A stretch of 11,907 bases of DNA from Chloroflexota bacterium (GTDB lineage: Bacteria > Chloroflexota > Anaerolineae > Anaerolineales > Villigracilaceae): the NCBI GenBank assembly GCA_021823555.1, contig JAKANW010000045.1, forward strand, positions 1 through 11,907. The letters are read 5' to 3'. The translations under genes were made by a program, and so were the position numbers. Every line of letters begins with the position of its first letter. Position 1 is the stretch's first letter. Shown here piece by piece: positions 1 through 7,294 of the stretch. The notes beneath the pieces were generated by a model. The model did not search any database and was not told the origin of the DNA. It was given only the letters and a program-made list of their open reading frames with translations.

Positions 1-99
1 CCCACAACGATGATCTTCCTGTTGTGCGCCTGTGCCCTGGTGGTCGGAGTTTTGCTGATCGGGCTGATCATTTTCATTGCTCGGCGTTCCAGGAAGTGA
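1..99 (+). CDS. C-terminal end of a membrane-anchored protein (5' truncated)
   Basis: Frame 1 is open from the window edge to a TGA at 97-99, giving 32 residues. They read PTTM followed by an unbroken hydrophobic stretch of about 23 residues (IFLLCACALVVG...LIIFIA) and then a basic end, RRSRK. This is the usual layout of a C-terminal single membrane anchor with a short cytoplasmic tail, so most of the protein, upstream of the window, would face outward. The stop overlaps the GTG start of the next gene, which supports this frame as real and suggests translational coupling. The function cannot be told from the anchor alone. A multi-pass protein ending in this helix is equally possible. Confidence 0.6.
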   Translation, partial: PTTMIFLLCACALVVGVLLIGLIIFIARRSRK

Positions 100-422
100 T
101 TGCCACTCTTTCCCTCACCATCTTCATTGAGGGCGCGGTCGTTCTCGGATATTCCATTCGGCGCAAAAAACCAGTCCTTCCCATTTTGTTGACAAGCGCC
201 TTCGCGAACTTGGTCACCCAATCCCTTTTGTGGCTGGGATTGAATTTATTCTTCCGTCATTATCTGGTCACTTTATTCTTTACAGAAATTCTTATCTGGA
301 TGGTTGAAAGCGTTTTGTTGTATTGTTTCCCCGCCAATCAACTTGGTTTCAAGGAATCTGTTCTCTTGAGCCTGATGATGAACCTGGCGAGTTTTGGATT
401 AGGCTGGCTTTTGCCGATATAA
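96..422 (+). CDS. Small polytopic membrane protein, function unknown
   Basis: A 108-residue protein if it starts at GTG 96. The frame stays open further upstream, but that part (residues such as CPGGRSFADRADHFHC) is hydrophilic and is the shadow of the preceding anchor-encoding gene. GTG 96-98 overlaps that gene's TGA (97-99), a typical coupled pair. About four hydrophobic segments are visible, with a basic loop (SIRRKKP) after the first. Several polar residues lie inside predicted helices: E in TIFIEG, N and Q in ANLVTQ, E in TEILIW and MVES, and N in MMNLASFG. Such residues suggest a helix-packed or functional intramembrane site. I do not recognise the family. The pair with the upstream anchored protein suggests a shared membrane role (inference). 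Confidence 0.7.
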   Translation: MIATLSLTIFIEGAVVLGYSIRRKKPVLPILLTSAFANLVTQSLLWLGLNLFFRHYLVTLFFTEILIWMVESVLLYCFPANQLGFKESVLLSLMMNLASFGLGWLLPI

Positions 423-492
423 TTTAATTGTTCATCTTTTCCCATCTCCGTTTGCATAGCGCTTGTGATGAATATCTCCCAGGCAAAGAACG

Positions 493-533
493 CGGAGATT
501 TTCGCAAAGCATGCCTTTGACGCAAAATCTCCG
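493..533. repeat. Long imperfect hairpin / inverted repeat between genes
   Basis: The arms 493-509 (CGGAGATTTTCGCAAAG) and 515-533 (CTTTGACGCAAAATCTCCG) are complementary except for two extra bases in the right arm, with CATGC between them. A smaller dyad follows (CGAGT 532-536 and ACTCG 545-549). There is no T-tract after the stem, so a standard Rho-independent terminator is unlikely. The sequence resembles dispersed AACGC/GCAAAG-rich intergenic repeats. It ends about 46 bp before the next start codon, so it could also act in the leader of the small gene downstream. Confidence 0.6.
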
Positions 534-579
534 AGTGCTCGAATACTCGACTAAATCAAAATAAAAGGTGACACAGGTT

Positions 580-768
580 GTGGAAGACGATCAGGGAATT
601 GATCCCGAATTATGGCTGCAATACATGCTTTTGTTAAGCGGAGACGAGGAACAACGATTGAAAGTGGTCGAGCGAATCTCGCAAAATACAGGATTCCCTC
701 CTGAGAAAGTTGAAATCATTTTGAAAGCCTTGATGGAAACATTGCTCCAAAAAAGCCGCTCGAATTAA
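580..768 (+). CDS. Small acidic helical protein, function unknown
   Basis: A 62-residue protein from GTG 580. I chose this start because AGGTGA (566-571) is a good ribosome-binding site 8 nt upstream. The in-frame GTG at 568 lies inside that site and has nothing better in front of it. The N-terminal half is acidic ([16 protein letters not shown]). The C-terminal half, [20 protein letters not shown], looks like the helix-turn-helix dimerisation start of HU/IHF-type proteins (pattern: K-T-G-x-x-x-x-x-A-x-x-A-L). The beta-arm DNA-binding part of HU is absent, so it could not act as a normal HU. The resemblance is weak and may only reflect helix periodicity. No partner is evident from the neighbours. 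Confidence 0.55.
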   Translation: MEDDQGIDPELWLQYMLLLSGDEEQRLKVVERISQNTGFPPEKVEIILKALMETLLQKSRSN

Positions 769-844
769 CGCGCTTCCTGCGTTTGAATTCTCCATCACCT
801 CTCGCAATAACCACGCCCGCGCAGTCATTTCCACCACGCCTTAC

Positions 845-867
845 GCACGGGGATAACCCCCCCGTGC
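845..867. other. GC-rich hairpin upstream of tgt
   Basis: GCACGGGG (845-852) and CCCCGTGC (860-867) form a perfect 8-bp stem with a 7-nt loop. It lies 76 nt after the stop of the small acidic gene. It is followed by CAATTTCAC, not a T-run, so terminator function is possible but weak. Confidence 0.45.
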
Positions 868-881
868 CAATTTCACAAAGT

Positions 882-911
882 CGACTCAAGTCTGCTGTGC
901 ACAGCGAGTCG
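882..911. promoter_or_regulatory. Nested palindrome upstream of tgt, possible operator
   Basis: GCTGTGCACAGC at 894-905 is a perfect 12-bp palindrome. It is enclosed by CGACTC (882-887) and GAGTCG (906-911), which are complementary to each other with a 6-nt bulge on the left. It ends about 45 bp before the TATAAT box of tgt. A regulator-binding site or an RNA hairpin are both possible; nothing identifies the factor. Confidence 0.3.
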
Positions 912-947
912 GATTTACACTTGTACCTGGCGCAAGATATGTTGCAA

Positions 948-961
948 GGGAAGGTTATAAT
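948..961 (+). promoter_or_regulatory. Extended -10 element (GGGAAGG-T-TATAAT) for tgt, leaderless type
   Basis: TATAAT at 956-961 matches the bacterial -10 consensus perfectly and ends 7 nt before the tgt ATG at 969. Transcription would therefore begin at or next to the start codon and give a leaderless mRNA. No convincing -35 box lies 16-18 bp upstream. The purine block GGGAAGG just before it recurs at the amidase promoter on the other strand (8673-8660), with one mismatch over 14 bp. Confidence 0.55.
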
Positions 962-968
962 TCGCCCG

Positions 969-2090
969 ATGTTTGACTTTACCATTACCTCCAAAAACAA
1001 CCGCGCCCGCACAGGAGTTTTCACCACCCCGCACGGCGACCTGCTCACTCCCGTCTTCGCACCTGTCGGCACGCAGGCCACGGTCAAGACGCTCACGCCC
1101 GAACATCTCAAGGACATCCATGCCACCCTGGTGCTGAGCAATACCTATCACCTCTACCTGCGTCCCGGCGATGAGCTGGTGCGCGACATGGGCGGCCTGC
1201 ACAAGTTCATGCAGTGGCCGCGCCCCATGCTGACCGACTCGGGCGGCTTCCAGGTTTTCTCCCTCGCGCAAACTCGCAAGATTGACGATGACGGCGTGAC
1301 CTTCAAGAGCCATATTGACGGCTCGACACATCGCTTCACGCCTGAAAAGTCCATCGCCATTCAAGAGAACCTCGGCGCGGACATCATCATGGCCTTCGAC
1401 GAATGCTCCGACCCCAACGACCACGCTTACACCAAACTTGCCATGGATCGGACTCACCGCTGGGCGGAACGTTGCCTCCAAGCCAGGACACGGTCTGACC
1501 AGGCTTTGTTCGGGATCATTCAGGGCGGCGTCAGCTCGGACCTGCGGGCTGTTTCCGCTAAATTTATCGCTTCTCTCGATACGCCCGGCATCGCCATCGG
1601 CGGGCTGTCGGTGGGCGAGACCAAAGACGAGATGCACGCCATGCTGGACGTGATGCAGCCGCTCCTGCCGGAGAACAAGCCGCGCTATCTGATGGGTGTC
1701 GGCACACCCGAAGATTTAATTGACGGGGTGATGCGCGGCGTGGACATCTTCGATTGCGTTCTGCCGACCCGCTTGGCGCGTCATCATTCGGCCTTTGCCC
1801 CCGAAGGCCGCCTCAACCTGATGAACGCCACCTTTGCCCGCGACGAGCGTCGCATTGACGAGACCTGCGATTGCTACACCTGTCAAACTTTCACGCGCGC
1901 CTATCTCCGTCATTTGATTGTTGCCAAGGAACTGCTGGCAGGAACGTTGATTTCAATCCATAATTTGCGGGCATTGATAAGGTTGATGGAACGGATCAGA
2001 ACGTATATTGCAGATGGTACTTTTGAAGATCGTGTTCCTGAATTGCTGAGTCAATGGTCGAATAATGCAAAGCGTTTGGTTAATGGATGA
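969..2090 (+). CDS. tgt: Queuine/preQ1 tRNA-ribosyltransferase (TGT)
   Basis: Bacterial TGT swaps guanine 34 in the anticodon of tRNAs Asp, Asn, His and Tyr for preQ1, the committed step of queuosine insertion. The protein has 373 residues, normal for the family (E. coli 375). The frame is open further upstream, but homologs begin at the [16 protein letters not shown] type of start, so I place it at ATG 969. Visible family elements are [12 protein letters not shown] with catalytic Asp90, MAFDEC with Asp144, FGIIQGG (181-187), GGLSVGE (211-217), the loop [11 protein letters not shown] with nucleophile Asp262, and the zinc site Cys300-x-Cys302-x2-Cys305 with His331. No queA or other queuosine gene is in the window. 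A leaderless promoter box precedes it. The last codons (VNG-stop) are supplied by a heptamer repeat array, so the extreme C-terminus may have been rewritten by a repeat insertion. Confidence 0.97.
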   Translation: MFDFTITSKNNRARTGVFTTPHGDLLTPVFAPVGTQATVKTLTPEHLKDIHATLVLSNTYHLYLRPGDELVRDMGGLHKFMQWPRPMLTDSGGFQVFSLAQTRKIDDDGVTFKSHIDGSTHRFTPEKSIAIQENLGADIIMAFDECSDPNDHAYTKLAMDRTHRWAERCLQARTRSDQALFGIIQGGVSSDLRAVSAKFIASLDTPGIAIGGLSVGETKDEMHAMLDVMQPLLPENKPRYLMGVGTPEDLIDGVMRGVDIFDCVLPTRLARHHSAFAPEGRLNLMNATFARDERRIDETCDCYTCQTFTRAYLRHLIVAKELLAGTLISIHNLRALIRLMERIRTYIADGTFEDRVPELLSQWSNNAKRLVNG

Positions 2091-2108
2091 TGGTTAATGG
2101 AGGGTTGA
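2074..2108 (+). repeat. Left heptamer array / left inverted repeat of the four-helix-bundle unit
   Basis: Five 7-bp units run head to tail: GTTTGGT, TAATGGA, TGATGGT, TAATGGA, GGGTTGA. The stretch 2078-2100 is the reverse complement of 2565-2587 at 22 of 23 positions. The array contains the tgt stop codon (TGA 2088-2090) and provides the GGAGGG (2099-2104) that serves as ribosome-binding site for the next gene. Confidence 0.85.
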
Positions 2109-2109
2109 C

Positions 2110-2571
2110 ATGACTGTGATGAACCTGGACCAGTTGGAAGTATGGGGTAGGGCGAAGGATTTTGCTGTCGCGATTTATAAGGAGGTCATCCCGTGTTTGC
2201 CTACCAGCGAAAAATATAACCTCGCCGACCAATTGAAACGCGCTGCAGCAAGTATCCCGGCGAACATCGCTGAAGGTCATGGCCGTTATCATTTTCTGGA
2301 TAATGTCCGTTTTTGTTACATCGCCCGCGGTTCTCTGACCGAAGTTCAAAGCCATCTGGCTCTTTCTCGTGAGTTGGGATTCGTGCCAGACGAAACCTAC
2401 AACCGTATGACCGTTCGAGCAGAGACTCTCGGAAAACAACTCAATAATTACATCACCTACCTCAAACGTTCCAAGCAAGGCGAAAAAGACTTCCCAACTG
2501 GTTATACTGTGCGGGAAGAAACTGAACCTTATCTTCTCGACCATCTGGGAGAAGACGCCGACAACCATTAA
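2110..2571 (+). CDS. Four-helix-bundle protein (S23 / 23S rRNA intervening-sequence protein family)
   Basis: A 153-residue protein with the family signature: LEVWGRAKDFAVAIYKEV, SEKYNLADQLKRAAASI, NIAEGHGR (52-59), RFCYIARGSLTEVQSHL (67-83). The fold is four amphipathic helices that form a pentamer in solved relatives. Members were first found inside insertions in 23S rRNA genes; a distant relative (Avd) serves diversity-generating retroelements. The molecular role of free-standing copies is unknown. The core ends near residue 120. The remaining 33 residues are a charged tail (SKQGEKDFPTGYTVREE...), longer than in most members. ATG 2110 has GGAGGG upstream; ATG 2119 is an alternative. The gene sits between inverted heptamer arrays, and its TAA (2569-2571) lies inside the right one. 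It is not next to rRNA or reverse transcriptase genes here. Confidence 0.92.
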   Translation: MTVMNLDQLEVWGRAKDFAVAIYKEVIPCLPTSEKYNLADQLKRAAASIPANIAEGHGRYHFLDNVRFCYIARGSLTEVQSHLALSRELGFVPDETYNRMTVRAETLGKQLNNYITYLKRSKQGEKDFPTGYTVREETEPYLLDHLGEDADNH

Positions 2572-2595
2572 CCATGATCCATTAACCATAACCAT
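2562..2595 (-). repeat. Right heptamer array / right inverted repeat of the four-helix-bundle unit
   Basis: The units are CAACCAT, TAACCAT, GATCCAT, TAACCAT and a final AACCAT, so the period is 7 bp. Positions 2565-2587 pair with 2078-2100 at 22 of 23 bases (the one mismatch is near the centre). The array contains the stop codon of the four-helix-bundle gene and ends 22 bp before the uppP start codon. In RNA, the two arrays could form a stem with the whole gene in its loop. Confidence 0.85.
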
Positions 2596-2617
2596 ATTTC
2601 ACCCAAAGGAATCTTAC

Positions 2618-3421
2618 ATGACCCTCTTTCAATCTCTCCTGCTCGGCATCATCGAAGGCTTGACGGAATTCATCCCCGTCTCGTCCACGGCGCACATGTT
2701 AATTGTCCAGAAACTGCTCAATATCCCCTCCGGCAATGCGATGTTTGCCTTCCTCGTCCTGGTCCAACTCGGCCCGTTGGCGGCGCTGATCATTTATTTC
2801 TGGAAGGACTTGTGGATGCTGGTCAAGGCCTTTTTTGCCAAACCGTTTTCCACGCCTGAAAATAAAATGGCCTGGTACATCATCATTGCCACCATTCCAG
2901 CTTTGCTGGCTGGTTTCCTGCTCAAGGATGTTGTTCAGGGCTTGTTCCAGAATCCGCTGCTGGAAGCTGCCATCCGCTTATTCTCAGCCGCCATTCTGTT
3001 GTTCCTGGCTGAATGGCTTGGAAAGAGGGCGCGCAATCTCGACTCGATCACGTGGCTGGATAGTCTCATCATTGGCTTGTTTCAGGTGTTGGCTGTATTC
3101 CCCGGCGCATCGCGCTCCGGCTCGACCATTCCCGGCGGCATGTTGCGCAACTTCGACCGGCCGTCGGCGACGCGTTTCGCCTTCCTGATGGCCGCGCCGA
3201 TCATGCTGGCGGCGGGCGGCTACGAGTCCCTGGGCGTTCTCAAAATGCACGGCTCGAGCGCTTTCCTGCCTCCCCTGGCGGTTGGGTTCATTGTCGCGGG
3301 GATTGTGGGCTGGCTCTCCATCCGCTGGTTGATCAACTACGTCAGCAAACATTCCCTGTATGTCTTCGCCATCTATTGTGCGGTGGTGGGATTACTCGCC
3401 TTGATTTTCCAATTCGTGTAA
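2618..3421 (+). CDS. uppP: Undecaprenyl-diphosphate phosphatase (BacA/UppP family)
   Basis: An integral membrane enzyme that removes a phosphate from undecaprenyl diphosphate and so recycles the lipid carrier for peptidoglycan and other surface polymers; loss or excess changes bacitracin sensitivity. It has 267 residues (E. coli 273). Family motifs are intact: GIIEGLTEFIPVSSTAH with Glu13, Glu17 and His26, and PGASRSGSTIPGG (162-174) with Arg166 and the flanking serines. About seven to eight hydrophobic segments fit the inverted-repeat fold. AAAGGA (2605-2610) is a clear ribosome-binding site 7 nt before ATG 2618. The gene is 46 bp from the preceding stop and 10 bp before the M20 gene, so it probably shares a transcript with what follows. 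Confidence 0.96.
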   Translation: MTLFQSLLLGIIEGLTEFIPVSSTAHMLIVQKLLNIPSGNAMFAFLVLVQLGPLAALIIYFWKDLWMLVKAFFAKPFSTPENKMAWYIIIATIPALLAGFLLKDVVQGLFQNPLLEAAIRLFSAAILLFLAEWLGKRARNLDSITWLDSLIIGLFQVLAVFPGASRSGSTIPGGMLRNFDRPSATRFAFLMAAPIMLAAGGYESLGVLKMHGSSAFLPPLAVGFIVAGIVGWLSIRWLINYVSKHSLYVFAIYCAVVGLLALIFQFV

Positions 3422-3431
3422 GCCGCAGATT

Positions 3432-4550
3432 ATGGAAATGAAGCACCTGCTTAAGCGACTCGTCGAAACCGAGTCGCCTTCCAGTGACAAGGCTGCCGTT
3501 GACCGGGTTGGCGCACTCGTTGCGGAAGAAGCGCACAAAATCGGCGCGCAAGTGGAAATCGTCCCAAACGATGAAACTGGCAATCACGTACTGGCGCGAT
3601 TCGCGCTGAGCGGAGCGAGAGCAGTCGAAGCGAAGGGCGAGGGCGGCCTCCTTCTCCTTTGCCACATGGACACCGTCTTTCCGCTTGGCGCGCTGGATAG
3701 GATTCCCTTTCGTGAAGCGGATGGGAAAATGTTCGGCCCCGGCGTGCTGGACATGAAAAGCGGGATTGTCATTGCCCTGGCCGCGCTGGAAGAGCTGTAT
3801 CGATCCAACGCGATCAAACGACCGGTCAACCTGCTGTGCACCTCCGATGAAGAGATCGGCAGCCACACCTCGCGTGCCTTGATCGAATCTCTTGCGAAAG
3901 AATCGGCGATGATCTTTGTTCTGGAGTCCGGGCTGGTCAATGGCGCGCTCAAAACCTGGCGCAAAGGCGTGGGGGATTTCACGGTCAAGGTCAAGGGACG
4001 TGCCGCTCACGCAGGCGGCGAGCATGAAAAGGGGCGCAATGCCATCGAAGAGATGGCTCACCAGGTCATCGCCATTCAAAAGCTGACGGATTACAGCCGA
4101 GGCACCACGCTCAACGTTGGGCAAATCCGTGGCGGCTTTGCCGCGAATGCCGTGCCGGATGAATGTGTCGTCAAAGTGGACCTGCGGGTGCTGAACCCCG
4201 ATGAGGCCCCGCGCATCGAAGCGGCGCTCAAGAATCTCCGGCCGGTTTTGGATGGCACATCCATTGAAGTGACCGGCGAATTGAATCGCCCGCCGATGCC
4301 TTATAACAAAGTCAACCAGGCCGCGTTCAAGAAGGCTTTTGACATTGCCAGGGATGCGCTGGGCATCGAATTGGAAGCGGGAGGCTCAGGCGGCGGCTCG
4401 GACGCCAACTTCGTCGCGCCGCTTGGCGTCCCGGTGCTGGACGGGCTTGGCGCCATTGGCGAGGGCTATCATTCGGAGCGAGAGTTTATTTTTGCGGATA
4501 GCCTCCAGCAGCGCAGGGATTTGCTGGCCGCGTTGATCCAGAATTGGTAG
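3432..4550 (+). CDS. M20 family zinc metallopeptidase, carboxypeptidase G2-like
   Basis: A 372-residue di-zinc exopeptidase of the CPG2 / ArgE-DapE-ACY1 family. Close relatives release C-terminal glutamate or hydrolyse N-acyl amino acids; the substrate here is open. Predicted metal ligands and catalytic residues are all present: His78 and Asp80 in CHMDTVFP, Asp107 in GPGVLDMKSG, general base Glu140 and ligand Glu141 in SDEEIGS, Glu165, and His347 in GEGYHSERE. The dimerisation domain carries the typical KGRAAHAGGEHEKGRNA (188-204). Residues 59-66 are encoded by a DNA repeat also found in the amidase gene. There is no signal peptide, so the enzyme is cytoplasmic. No good ribosome-binding site precedes ATG 3432 (ATG 3438 is an alternative), which suggests coupling to uppP. 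Confidence 0.93.
   Translation: MEMKHLLKRLVETESPSSDKAAVDRVGALVAEEAHKIGAQVEIVPNDETGNHVLARFALSGARAVEAKGEGGLLLLCHMDTVFPLGALDRIPFREADGKMFGPGVLDMKSGIVIALAALEELYRSNAIKRPVNLLCTSDEEIGSHTSRALIESLAKESAMIFVLESGLVNGALKTWRKGVGDFTVKVKGRAAHAGGEHEKGRNAIEEMAHQVIAIQKLTDYSRGTTLNVGQIRGGFAANAVPDECVVKVDLRVLNPDEAPRIEAALKNLRPVLDGTSIEVTGELNRPPMPYNKVNQAAFKKAFDIARDALGIELEAGGSGGGSDANFVAPLGVPVLDGLGAIGEGYHSEREFIFADSLQQRRDLLAALIQNW
3606..3629 (+). repeat. Split repeat CTGAGCGGAGC-(4)-GCAGTCGAA inside the M20 gene
   Basis: An 11-bp and a 9-bp block separated by 4 bp. The same two blocks, 11 bp apart, occur on the minus strand inside the amidase (8508-8478). Here they are read as LSGARAVE, in the amidase as PERSREAAQSK, because the frame differs. 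The likeness is therefore in DNA, not in protein ancestry. Confidence 0.6.
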
Positions 4551-5195
4551 ATGATGCACCTCCGGTTCGCCTTGGTTTGGTTTGTTCTTCTCTTCGCGGT
4601 TGGTTGTTCTCCCTCTTCATCTTCGCCTGCTGCGGCGCCTCAAACCATCAACGTGTCTGTGACGCAGGCCGCCCAGCCCTGGCTATCTAAAATTTACGAT
4701 TGCGCAGGGAAGAACTTCATTGCCGTCAATCTCACCGGGCCTGATGCGGCTGATTTGTCAGTTCGCATCGGCGAGCCAGCCGATCTGACTATCCCTGCAT
4801 ATCAAATTGACCAGGAAGATGTTTTGATTGTTGTGAGTCGCCAAAGCTCGCTCCAGGATTTGACAAAGGAACAGGCCCAGGCGTTGTTCGCGGGGCAGGG
4901 AGATTTGTCGGCGCAGGTGTGGGTCTACGCGTCAGGCGCGGATATCCAAAGGGTCTTTGACCAGCTTATGATGGCGGGACGAAGCGAGACATCCCTGGCG
5001 CGGCTGGCGACCAGTCCGCAGGAAATGTCCGACGCGTTGACCGCCGATCCGAACGCGGTCGGCATCCTGCCGCGGCGCTTGTTGGGGAATGGGCTGCGCG
5101 AGGTGTACACCATTCCCTCGGCGCCAGTCCTGGCAATCACCCGCTCAGAGCCGCAGGGCGCAGTAAAAGATTTGTTGGCCTGTTTGCAAAAATAA
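4551..5195 (+). CDS. Small PstS-like (type 2 periplasmic-binding fold) lipoprotein
   Basis: A 214-residue lipoprotein. The N-terminus has a hydrophobic segment ending in FAVGC, with Cys19 as the likely lipidation site, then a Ser/Pro/Ala linker. The body resembles a phosphate-binding-protein domain: DVLIVVSRQSSLQDLTKEQAQALFAG (90-115) matches the PstS pattern of a strand followed by L-T-x-E-Q-hinge, then WVYASGADIQRVFDQ and DPNAVGILPRR (166-176). It is shorter than PstS (about 300 residues), and I cannot place the phosphate ligands, so the ligand is unknown. Cys51 and Cys211 could form a disulfide. ATG 4551 directly follows the M20 stop (TAG 4548-4550) with no gap, so the two are very likely co-translated. 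No ABC permease or ATPase is nearby. Confidence 0.85.
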   Translation: MMHLRFALVWFVLLFAVGCSPSSSSPAAAPQTINVSVTQAAQPWLSKIYDCAGKNFIAVNLTGPDAADLSVRIGEPADLTIPAYQIDQEDVLIVVSRQSSLQDLTKEQAQALFAGQGDLSAQVWVYASGADIQRVFDQLMMAGRSETSLARLATSPQEMSDALTADPNAVGILPRRLLGNGLREVYTIPSAPVLAITRSEPQGAVKDLLACLQK

Positions 5196-5200
5196 TTTGA

Positions 5201-5208
5201 GCGCATCC
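5201..5208 (+). repeat. First GCGCATCC box
   Basis: An 8-bp copy of the half-site that recurs at 5260-5267 and, inverted, at 5273-5280. It lies 5 bp after the lipoprotein stop and 81 bp upstream of the -10 box of the next gene. Confidence 0.4.
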
Positions 5209-5259
5209 GTTGAAAACCGTCCCACAGGTTGGGTCAGGCAAATTGAGTCGTTAAGTTGG

Positions 5260-5280
5260 GCGCATCCATCGCGGATGCGC
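5260..5280. promoter_or_regulatory. Perfect dyad GCGCATCC-N5-GGATGCGC overlapping the synthetase promoter
   Basis: Two 8-bp arms with a 5-nt centre end one base before TATAAT (5282-5287), so they cover the place where the -35 box and spacer would be. That is a typical repressor operator position. As RNA it would be a short GC-rich hairpin, and a weak terminator for the upstream operon is the alternative, although the following TTATAATTT is not a clean T-tract. The separate half-site at 5201 favours a protein-binding role. Confidence 0.5.
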
Positions 5281-5281
5281 T

Positions 5282-5287
5282 TATAAT
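5282..5287 (+). promoter_or_regulatory. -10 box TATAAT for the acyl-CoA synthetase
   Basis: A perfect -10 hexamer, 27 nt before ATG 5315. No consensus -35 box is seen, which fits an activated or repressed promoter. The leader contains GGAGGTG (5303-5309), a strong ribosome-binding site 5 nt from the start. Confidence 0.5.
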
Positions 5288-5314
5288 TTAGCCAGCCAAT
5301 TTGGAGGTGTCACG

Positions 5315-7285
<1,971 letters not shown>

Positions 7286-7294
7286 GCGCAGCCG

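Noticed and set aside
24..95. N-terminal extension of the small membrane protein from ATG 24
   Set aside because: It overlaps the anchor-encoding frame of the upstream gene and is hydrophilic and Cys/Arg-rich, unlike the rest of the protein.
783..968. 62-codon N-terminal extension of tgt
   Set aside because: TGT homologs start at the MFDFTI-type segment; the extension contains a hairpin, a palindrome and a -10 box and has no conserved character.
915..1637. 240-codon open frame on the minus strand within tgt
   Set aside because: Lies entirely opposite a well-conserved gene or its leader; the translation shows no family features.
2110..2571. Diversity-generating retroelement accessory gene (avd)
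   Set aside because: The fold is related, but there is no reverse transcriptase, template repeat or variable repeat in the window, and the SUMF1-type gene shows no adjacent template copy.
3342..4124. 260-codon open frame on the minus strand across the uppP/M20 junction
   Set aside because: Antisense to two genes with complete active-site motifs; no start signal or recognisable domain.
4551..5195. Full PstS phosphate-binding protein
   Set aside because: About 100 residues too short, no pstCAB genes, and phosphate-binding residues could not be placed.
7286..7294. Terminator between the convergent synthetase and amidase genes
   Set aside because: Only 9 bp separate the stops and I see no stem with a T-run; transcription may read through and overlap.
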